The notes beneath the pieces are model-generated. The model was not told the DNA's origin. It worked only from the letters and a program-made list of their open reading frames with translations, and did no database searches. Below are positions 55,457 to 64,000 of a stretch of 64,000 nucleotides of DNA, piece by piece. Origin of the DNA: Mytilinidion resinicola (lineage: Eukaryota; Ascomycota; Dothideomycetes; Mytilinidiales; Mytilinidiaceae). The first letter of the stretch is position 1, and each line of letters opens with the position of its first letter. The position numbers and the translations under genes were made by a program. The stretch covers positions 876,654 to 940,653 of the forward strand of contig NW_022985444.1 of NCBI RefSeq assembly GCF_010093595.1. Direction: 5' to 3'.

Positions 55457-58364
55457 ATGGCATCCTCTCTGCACGTCAACGGGGACCGGCGGCCCAGCAA
55501 CACCAGACACCCCACCGCGCCTCCCACCATGATGAACTCTCACTTCGCCCCTGTAGGAGAGAACCCCAGCCGGGAGCAGTACGAGCATGGCATCCAGGTC
55601 ATCGACGAGGACAAGGAGTTCAAGTGAGTGTCTTCCAGCGCGCTGTCCGGGCTCTTCACAATGGCATTTACAGACGTAGAAGCTAACATCGGGGCACTGC
55701 AGCCAGCACCTCTCCACATACCTCAGCATCGAGAAAATCATACCCGCCGGCTTCAACTACCACCTGATCTCCGTCTTCGGCTCGCAGTCGACCGGCAAGT
55801 CGACGCTCCTAAACTACCTCTTCGGCACCGAGTTTGGCGTCATGTCGGAGCAGGAGCGGCGGCAGACTACGAAGGGCATCTGGATGAGCAAGAACAAGCG
55901 CGTGAGCGCGGTCAAGGACGCGAACAGCATGGCGGATAATATTCTCGTCATGGACGTGGAGGGCACGGATGGGCGGGAGCGCGGCGAGGACCAGGATTTC
56001 GAGCGCAAGAGCGCGTTGTTCGCGCTTGCGACGAGTGAGGTGCTCATTGTGAATATTTGGGAGCATCAGGTCGGCTTGTATCAGGGGGCCAATATGGGGC
56101 TGTTGAAGACGGTGTTTGAGGTCAATTTGCAGCTGTTTATCAAGGATAGCAAGTATGCGCTTTGCCTTTCTTATTCTTGTTTCGAGGTTTCTATGCATTT
56201 GGGTTTGGACACGTAATGCTAATACGGTTACAGGACTATTGCGAAGACGCTTCTGTTTTTCGTTATTCGAGATCACATTGGTACGACGCCCATGTCTAAC
56301 CTGCGGAACACCCTCCTCCAAGACCTGTCTCGGATATGGTCGACGCTCTCGAAGCCTAAGGGCCTCGAGAACTCGCGGATAGAAGATTACTTTGATTTTG
56401 CCTTCTGCGCGCTACCACACAAGATCCTACAACCGGAGAAATTTGAGGAGGAGGTGGAGAAGCTCAGCCATCGGTTCAGAGAAGGCTATAATGATCCTAA
56501 GAAGAGCGGGTTGCTGGACGAGGGATCGCTCCCCGTTTTCCTACCCCAGTACCACCGGCGGATTCCCGCCGACGGCTTTCCGGTATATGCGGAGGGCATC
56601 TGGGATCAGATTGTGAATAACAAGGACCTGGACCTACCAACGCAGCAGGAGCTGCTCGCACAGTTCCGATGCGACGAGATTTCCCGAGAGGTTCTCGTTG
56701 CTTTTGACGAGACTATCACGCCGCTAGAGGATAAGCAGGCTGAAGGTGTGAGGCTAGGACAGCCGACTGTGCTTGCGGGGCTTGGTCCTGCTATGAACGT
56801 AGCCCGATCGACTATACTAAAGGACTTCGAGACCAATGCGAGCAGATACCACAAGGGCGTGTATACTCGAAAGCGAGCGGAACTGGAGAGCAAAGTCGAT
56901 ACTCGACTCAAAGCACTATTCCAAAAGCAACTCAGTGCGGCTAACAAAGCCGGAGTGGAACAATTCAGCAGTGCCGTCAGTGCGGCGGTCAAGAGTGGGC
57001 AGAAAAAAGGAAACAACTACGACTTTGCGCACATCGTGGACTCAGAGAAGGCCAAGGCCCTGGCGAAGTTCGAGGAGGATGCACAGGCTGTACTGGTCCA
57101 GGGCGCGTCTTGGAGCACGTACCAGGCCGATCTGACTCTCTACAAGAAAGACTTGGAAGAGGTCTCCGCGCGGTTGCGGAAAGATGAGATGCGGCGCCTT
57201 GCTACGCGAGTTGAGCGATGGGTCCGGTCGAGGCTGGGCGAGTCGGTTGGTTTGGAGTTCAATAAGCTGGGCACTGGCCGGGGAGGATCTGGCGCTCCAG
57301 AGCATGGAGATAGACCAGCGACGGAAAAGGACCTTTGGGACCGGATATGGGCCGTCTTCACCGAGACTGTTGAGAGTGCTGAGGGCCGGTTCACAGATCG
57401 GGCACGCAGCTTCGATGCAAGCCCTGATGAAGTCGAAGTCGGGCTTTGGCGACTGCGGCGGAAGTCGTGGGGTGTATTGAGGGCGAAGATTGACGAGGAG
57501 GTCATGGAAGGCAATATCCTCCTCAAGCTTCGGGAGAAGTATGATTACCTGAAACTGCTCAACGACATATGCTAACGCTGAACTCCAGCTTCGAGGACAA
57601 ATTTCGCTACGATGAGTCCGGCGTCCCCCGCATCTGGCGCCCAACCGACGACATCGAGGGTCTCTACACCAAAGCGCGTGAATCAACTGTCACCATCATC
57701 CCGCTCCTCGCCCGGTTCAAGCTTGCAGCTACCTCCGCGCCACCACCTCTCGACGCTTGGATCGGCAGCGCACCCGCCTCTACTTCCTCGGCCGACGAAG
57801 AGGACCTCGCGCCTATCGGCGGCGTTGACGAAGACGAAGGGAAGAGCCTCGAGGAAGAGATGACCGTCCTTAATGACACCAAGATGCAGGATCTGCTAGT
57901 AAGATTCAAGAAGACGGCAGATGGCGTCTACGTTGAGGCAAAGCGCAGTGCGATCGGGGGTATGACACAGGTGCCGCTCTATTTCTATGGTTTGCTTCTT
58001 GCGCTGGGTTGGAACGAGATCGTTGCTGGTACGCCTAATTTCCCTTCTTTGCGCCTTCATTTCAGCAATGCTAATGTGGACAGTCCTACGAAACCCTCTC
58101 TACTTCGTCTTCCTCATTCTCATTGGTGTCGGTGCCTACGTCACCTACACACTCAACCTTTGGGGTCCCATGGCGCGCATGACCAACGCCGCGAGCAACC
58201 AAGCACTCGAAATTGGAAAGGAAAAGCTGCGCGAGTTCTTAGCAAACACGGAGACGGGGAGGCAGGCGGTGGCGATGAGTGGGAGGGGGGAGAGTATTGG
58301 GATGGAGAGGTTAGATCGGCAGGGAAAGAAGAAGGTGGAGAGTGAGGATGAAGATGAAATATGA
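55457..58364 (+). CDS. SEY1: ER-fusion dynamin-like GTPase SEY1 (RHD3/atlastin-like)
   Basis: Exons 55457..55623, 55703..56152, 56234..57538, 57589..58028 and 58084..58364 encode 880 residues, the usual length. The GTPase domain has G1 '[12 protein letters not shown]' at about residues 82-93, '[10 protein letters not shown]' (switch 1), G3 '[12 protein letters not shown]' and 'FFVIRDHIG' with the RD of G4. A long helical bundle follows. Two closely spaced membrane helices near the C-terminus ('[19 protein letters not shown]' and '[20 protein letters not shown]') form the hairpin that anchors it in the ER. The last ~75 residues are charged and face the cytosol. SEY1 drives homotypic ER membrane fusion. 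All four introns are supported by restored family sequence. Confidence 0.94.
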
Positions 58365-59519
58365 AACATACGGTCAGTACTTGGATGGGTAGGGTCAGGG
58401 ATAGCTGTAACAGTCAATGTGGGTATGGTCTTCATCACGGACATGGGATTAGGCATTCATTCTACTCGAGGCGTGGCTTTTCTGATGATTGTACTGTGTG
58501 ATATTGGATCCCTCTTACTTAGTGTATAACTGCTGTGTCACGTTGCAGGAGGGCGAGTTTCGGGTCGATCAAACGGTGTGGAAAGCTTCATCTGCATTTG
58601 TCCTTCATCTACGCAGGTACGTAGATTCGAACTGTGGTAGTGGGCTGGACCTGCTTCCCAACTTCACCTCACGCCCCTCGCGCAGGTCCAATATAAACCA
58701 ATTCTAATTTGGGATATAGCTCATTTCAGCGCAATCTGAATGGTGGAGGCCGGGGCTGACGCCGCCCGTCTCCCGGCCCCAGAAGAACTATCCCTCACTA
58801 CTCCATGGAACTTGTTTCCTCTATCAGAGGAAAATATCAGAACGAATCCCTAGACGCTGAACCGGGATATCCCCCGCCCCCACGATAACTAGGTAGGAGG
58901 AGGGGTGGGGTACAGCACCACGGTTCCGTCTGCAGCTGTCGTCCTACGCCACCCGATCCAGTACGACTGCAAGCCCGGAAAATAGTGGAACTGACGACGC
59001 TGCTTCCTTGATCGTGCTTTATTGACATGTGGGTGAGAGGCGGTTAAGTCCATCCCTTGCTGTTCTGCGCTGCGACGTTCGAAGCCGGGGCGTTAATTCT
59101 TGTGATATGTTCCTTCAAGACCACGAGACCGGCCGGCTTCGAAAGGCCTCGGGAATGACTCCAATTCAGCTCCTACGTAGGATAAGGCGGTGAGTCTGGT
59201 CACGCTTGCCGACAGCGCAGAGCCACGCTGGAGGAAGCGCTTTCTGACGATACGTGTGGTGCGTGGTCACGGCATGGCGTCTCATTTCTCACTTCACCAA
59301 AGTCGCGGTGACGTTTTAAACTCTGCGAGATAGCTCCGATCTCTTCGCACTCACTCCCTACTGGCGACATTTTCTGCCTGGCATACTTCAACCCTACATC
59401 ACCTCTTCCTTCAGTCTACGTCGATCCACCTCGTCAATACAATCACCGCCAATTCACCGGACCTCCTCGCTAGCCAAGCCGACCGCGCGCCAACCCAATC
59501 CCCCCAGACTCTCTTCATC
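58365..59519. other. Intergenic, no gene seen
   Basis: About 1.15 kb between SEY1 and the peroxidase gene. An isolated AGATTCGAACT near 58625 resembles a tRNA B box but has no A box partner. Nothing else stands out. Confidence 0.5.
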
Positions 59520-61125
59520 ATGAAGCTCGTTCCCCTCGGCGTCTTCGCCGTCGTTCAGCTGCTCTTGGGCCAGGCCTCTGTCGACGCCGTCGAGTTCGAC
59601 CCCCAAGTGCAGCTAGTCGACGTTTCCGGCACGCATCAATTCCAGCCGCCGGGAGTGGGCGATCTTCGTGGGCCCTGCCCGGCTCTGAATGCATTGGCGA
59701 ACCAGTGAGTGTTTTTGGATCGTAGAAATTTGGGGTATGGTGGCTAATGACTTTCAGTGGCTTCATTCCGCACAACGGCATCGCTACTATTGACGAGCTG
59801 GTCAATGCATCTATGAATGGTAAGTTGAATTCGTGGCGGGGTAAAAGGCGGCTCAGACGATCTCTTCTTGGGGATTGGGATTAGATCATAGCGCTTTCAA
59901 TAGTGGCAAAAGATGTGCATCTAGCTTAGTCTCCTGAATTTTCTTTCTGGTCTGCTTGTTCATCTGGCTAACCTCTTAGTCTTCGGCCTGGGATACGATC
60001 TAGCTCACCTTGCTTCCATCTATGGCACGGCAATGTCAGTCTCTACAGATCTCTACCACATGTCCATCGGCGGCCCGGCTCCCCGAGGTTCTACTCCAGC
60101 CGATGCGGACGTCACCCTGCTGGTCAATCCCGGGGGCCTTAGCACAACCCATGTCGCCTTTGAACACGATAGTTCTGTAACACGAATCGATAAATACATC
60201 GCCCCCGATGGTGACGCTTCTACTATGTCTCTGGACCTATTCAAAAAACTATATTATAGACAGCAGGGGCTTCCAGCCGACCAGGTCGACTACAACCTCG
60301 CGATCCTCAATGACCACCGAATGCAGCGGACTTTCGACAGCCTACATCAGAACCCGAACTTTTTCCTCTCGCCGTTCGCTGGCTTGATGCACGTGGGAGC
60401 TACGCATGCCCTCATTTGGCAATGTTTCGCGAACCGGAGCGCCGAGTATCCTGAGGGCAGGCTGAATCGCGAGACGCTCCTGTCCTTCTATGGCGTTGAG
60501 TGGAGCCATCACTTTACCGGGAAACACCTGGTCTACGTAAGTGCACTCCCTATAGTCTGGATCTGAGAAGCCCTCTTGCATCCGCTGGCTCAGTCTACAA
60601 TGCCTCGGATGCAACCCAATGCGCCTCTTAATCCGTTGTTCCCTAAAACCCGTCCATCTAATACCTCCCCCACAGACACCAGGCTGGGAGCGCATCCCTG
60701 CCTCCTGGTACCGCCGCGCCCTCAGCGACCCCTACACGGCCCTCCACACCAGCGACGACCTCCTCGCCGCAGCCTCTCAGCACCCGGACCTCATCGACAA
60801 GTACAGCATGGGCGGCAACGTCAACGGCGTGGACACCTTCATCGTCCTCGAAGCCGACAGCCTCACCAACGGCGTCTACAAGCGCTCCGAGCTCCGCAAC
60901 GACCACAACCTCGTCTGCCTCGGCCTCATCGCTGGGCTGCTGCTCAGCCCGGAGTACCTCAGAGAGTACTACCAGGACTACGAGCTCAATGTGTGGCCGA
61001 CGCTGATGATGCGCCTGCCGCCGCTGTTTACGGATCTGAACTGTAAAGGCCTGGATAGTGTGGAGGAGAGGTTGTTGGAGATGTATCCGGGGTATAATCT
61101 GAGTCTGGGTCGTGATATCTGGTGA
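59520..61125 (+). CDS. Secreted heme-thiolate peroxidase (chloroperoxidase/peroxygenase family)
   Basis: Exons 59520..59704, 59758..59819, 59980..60536 and 60676..61125 encode 417 residues. A signal peptide covers about residues 1-23 ('MKLVPLGVFAVVQLLLGQAS' then VDA). The first splice completes 'RGPCPALNALANHGFIPHNG', the PCP motif whose Cys (about 53) is the axial heme ligand. 'DLYHMSIGG' and the acid-base region further on fit the Peroxidase_2 family, although the exact catalytic acid was not fixed. Such enzymes use hydrogen peroxide to halogenate or oxygenate organic compounds outside the cell; some act in toxin biosynthesis. Length is above the short chloroperoxidase class and closer to the long peroxygenases. 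No biosynthetic neighbours are seen. Confidence 0.87.
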
Positions 61126-62208
61126 GGTTGATGGGTGGGTATGCTGGCCTTCTCTTCTTCTGACTATCGGCTGTAGAGGCGGGTTAGGCGGGGCTTGCTG
61201 GCGTTGCGGGCGTCTGATATCTGGGCGGGGTGGTTGAGGTGGCGGGATGGGTAGCTGCCTTCGTGCTATGTGGAGGAAGGCTGCGGCTGCTTCTAATGCG
61301 GCTGTTTCTGATGCGGTCGAGTTGATAGGAGGGATAGACTGGATGAAACACGGTTCCTCTATTATGAAAGATTGCTTCAAATGGTGAACAACGTGATTCC
61401 CTTGACACATGCCCTGGCTATATTCCTAAGGGTCCTCGCCGGTCGATTAGTACTACCAGAAGCACGCGGTGAGGCGGCATAGGGAGGAACTAAACCCTCG
61501 GAGGCTTATTAGGCGGTTAAGCTAGGATTGCGAAGGCGATATAAAGAAAGGGGAGGGTGAGGGAACAGGAGGATAGAATTTGGACTTCTACTACCAGCTC
61601 CAGTGAATTCTAAGGACTTTTGATTAGCTTTGCTGTATATAATTGGGGAAGGGTTTAAGAATAGATTAATGCTTAGGGGGGAAGAGGCAAGATTACTATA
61701 GCATGTAGGCGCGTGCATGCGGTGGTCTAGCGCAGATAGCAAGGCCAACTAATTCAGCGATTAAAAAAGTGTAGTACAGAGTGTAATTATAATAGAAGAA
61801 AATTGGCGCTTACTATAAGAAATACTTTTGTCCATGTATGCTGCGAAAGCATAGCTACAAACAGCTTCTCGGTTAAATTGAAGAGTGGTAGATATTTAAC
61901 CCGGAAACAGTCCTTTGCGTCTAGTGTTTTAAGTTTTCCTCGGTGTCCAATTAGCGCTGCCTTTAGTGTTGCCGGTTCCTGGAATAGTTGTCTGAGTCGC
62001 CATTGTGATTGCGATTCTGAATTCTGCGATTACTTCTAGTAGTCTCTGGCGAATAGGGCCGGGTCTCAGGCTCCGATGCATGTACAAACTCATGTGCGTA
62101 TGGCTTGGAATCAGCTTGTTATCTCTCCTGTGCACATCGCCCGAAATCCGGCGATACCAAAACGCCGCTTTGCTGATGTCGATCTGGAGCGGCTAGCCAA
62201 CGCATCTG
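61126..62208. other. AT-shifted stretch without genes
   Basis: About 1.1 kb. From roughly 61480 to 62040 TpA-rich words (TTA, CTA, TATA) are frequent, unlike the GC-rich genes nearby. This is what a mutated mobile-element remnant looks like, but no terminal repeats or coding remains were identified. Confidence 0.45.
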
Positions 62209-64000
62209 TCAGCGCTGTCCTTTGAACGCCTTGACAAGAATGAGGATCACGTCGCACACAAGAGCTAAGAAGAGCTTTGTGTTTGCTTGGACGGTGTCAA
62301 TGACGATGGCTGGTGCTGAACAAGGATCGAATATAGAAAGAGTAGTAAGGAAAGCTTTCGAGACTGCGTCGGCAACAGCCAGAGTACTTGAGACGGGAGC
62401 TTTCCAAAGCTTGAAGCTGATGATGTGTTCTACCGTTGATGCATTGATTGTAGGAAGGCCGAAAGAGGCGACGACCGCGGTGCAGACTTCAGCTGCCAGG
62501 GTACCTTTAGTAGGGGATAAAACCGGTATGAAATCAGCGCCGTGATTGGAAAGCGTTGCCCGGGTGACGATTCTCTTGTATATCTGTAGCGCATCTAGAA
62601 TGGCTTTCTCCACTTTCATATCAATATTGATGACTTGGGTGGCGATAAAAGATATTCGGACCTTTTCATCGTCAAAACACCTTCTGGTTGCATCTGAGAG
62701 CGCTCTGAGAGACTCCGGATCACCTGCAGCTCTACGATCAGCGAGTTGTGAGTAGACACTTGGGATGTGACCATCCGACTATCGCATCAAACCTTCCGTC
62801 CTTGACTGATAGTAGCTCGTTCTCTATCAACATCATTCGTTCGCGAAACCGATCTTCGGCATAGTCGTCCATGATAGCAGAGATCTCGGCTTCGGCTGGA
62901 GACCTTCCACTCTTCTTCAGCTCTCGCCACTTCTTTCATGCTTGCTCGTTCTTGAATACATCCTTTTTCGTCGCTACAACGACGATAGGAACGTCTTTTG
63001 CAAACCTCGATACAGTCTTGAAGAGCTCAATAGTTGCTCTGTGTTGTACGGACGGTACCAAGGTCTAAACAAAACCTGGATATTTATTCATTAGACCTAC
63101 ACAGCATAAGAGTGTTCAAAGACGCACCAGGTGGCATGAAGGCGATTGTAGATTTCGGTGTATCAGAGCACTTTTTGACAAACTTCTCGACCTCTTTTGT
63201 ACCGCCAGCTTCAAATCCTCCTGAATCGTGGATAAGCAAGTCGGGCCGATTGGGATTTGGTAAGGCACGTTCGACGTTATGAGCCCCCGGTTTCTGTCCG
63301 TAGTGGTGGTCTGTCTTCAGTTAGCGTTCATTCAGTTCTGTATTGTGAGATGCCATCTCGTACCACTTCCGCTCCAAAGACAGCATTAATCAATGAGAAT
63401 TTCCCCACGCCGGTATTTCCATAAACAAGAATGCGTAGGGGACCTGGTTGTTCGAGCTTTGAAGTTTGGCGGTCGTCCTAGAACTCGCATTGCCATTCCA
63501 GAGCAAGGATGTGCCTCTTCCAATTGTAGATGTTCTGCTAGTCCTCAAACGTAAAATTGTCGCTGTCTAAAAGCATATAGGGGAAGGTATCAAGGATCAT
63601 GTAGACCGAAGGATGCAGGATAGTACCTTGAGGAGCTACTTGTGTAATTAGCAGAGTGCCTATAAAGCCAGAATTGACTTCCACATGACGCGCCGAATAA
63701 ACAATAACCCCGTAATTCCCCGTTCAAAGCAAACATCTGTCTCAAGTTCCTGATCCATTACACCGCGTTGTCGCGATTGAGATGAACAGAATATCGGTTG
63801 CTATACTTCGCTAGCTCGTGAACTTTTCGGAGGCCTTGCATTTCAGCCACAACCCCGTTGTCGGCGGTGCAAGACCACATGTCCTTACCCTTTCCATCAA
63901 CATCGTTGTCCGGAAAGAGAACGGCAATAGGGTCGTCGATGGGAGCCTGGCCACCAAAGGTTCCGTCAAAACGCAGCTCTAGGCCTTTAGCTTTACTCTT
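62209..64000 (-). pseudogene. Decayed P-loop GTPase gene, 5' end beyond window
   Basis: The minus strand holds separated pieces of one fungal GTPase. The P-loop is in 'RILVYGNTGVGKFSLINAVF' (63435..~63376), where Phe has replaced the Ser/Thr that must follow Lys. The G3 region is 'LLIHDSGGFEAGG', G4 'VVVATKKDVF', and the C-terminal helices end at 62209. In-frame TAG codons at 63540..63538 and 63480..63478 lie upstream of the P-loop in the same frame. A TGA at 62938..62936 breaks 'NEQA*KKWREL'. A frame change near 62770 may be an intron or a lesion. The matching N-terminal part runs off the window end. The stops fit C-to-T change (CAG to TAG, CGA to TGA). The family's role in fungi is not established. 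Confidence 0.7.

Noticed and set aside
58600..58640. tRNA B-box-like AGATTCGAACT
   Set aside because: No A box at the right distance and no stem pairing.
1..64000. CRISPR arrays, bacterial operons or a Starship captain gene
   Set aside because: The DNA is fungal. No spaced palindromic repeats and no tyrosine-recombinase (DUF3435) frame were seen.

Overview
The window is nuclear DNA of a filamentous ascomycete (Pezizomycotina), most probably a Dothideomycete-like species. The reasons are short GT-AG introns (mostly 46-80 nt) with CTAAC/CTGAC-type branch points, tight gene spacing with many divergent pairs, a Zn2Cys6 regulator, a fungal NACHT (NLR-like) protein, 'LPGELRN' F-box-like proteins, and fungal orthologues of ORC5, SelO/FMP40, MAU2, LOC1, VPS55, VPS68, PRE5, NAA35, ATP15, SEY1 and a Pumilio protein. 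Exon junctions below were worked out by hand from frame continuity, splice signals and family motifs; a few could be off by a base or two.

Layout. 1-1685: 3' part of an ankyrin-repeat gene. 2080-7605: an amidohydrolase, a short-chain dehydrogenase and a Zn2Cys6 transcription factor, possibly a small catabolic cluster; two copies of a 52-bp direct repeat flank the dehydrogenase. 8142-9631: a decayed F-box-like paralogue. 10383-16347: housekeeping block with ORC5, SelO (10-nt microexon) and, from a shared promoter, a DCAF4-like WD40 protein. 16815-22278: an F-box gene, a second decayed F-box-like paralogue and an intact copy. 23331-26064: a NACHT NTPase. 26065-28194: no gene recognised. 28195-41407: MAU2 cohesin loader, an EHT1-like alpha/beta-hydrolase, LOC1, VPS68, VPS55, proteasome alpha-6, a tiny CENP-W-like histone-fold gene and NAA35. 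41750-47178: ATP synthase epsilon, an MCT-like MFS transporter, a tRNA-like Pol III element and a SLY41-like sugar-phosphate transporter. 47829-50907: a large alpha/beta-hydrolase. 51631-58364: a Pumilio protein and the ER-fusion GTPase SEY1. 59520-61125: a secreted heme-thiolate peroxidase. 61126-64000: an AT-shifted stretch and a decayed P-loop GTPase.

How parts fit together. Several neighbours belong to connected processes. VPS55 and VPS68, the two subunits of one endosomal complex, sit tail to tail. MAU2, ORC5 and the CENP-W-like protein act in chromosome duplication and segregation. Accessory genes (NACHT protein, F-box-like family, ankyrin gene, GTPase relic) lie between conserved blocks and carry stop codons, several of which fit C-to-T decay. 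I did not find a clear multi-gene system of an unknown kind. The observations I rank highest are the SelO microexon, the F-box-like family with one intact and two decayed copies, the VPS55/VPS68 pair, the repeat-flanked dehydrogenase and the readable RNA-recognition code of the Pumilio protein.
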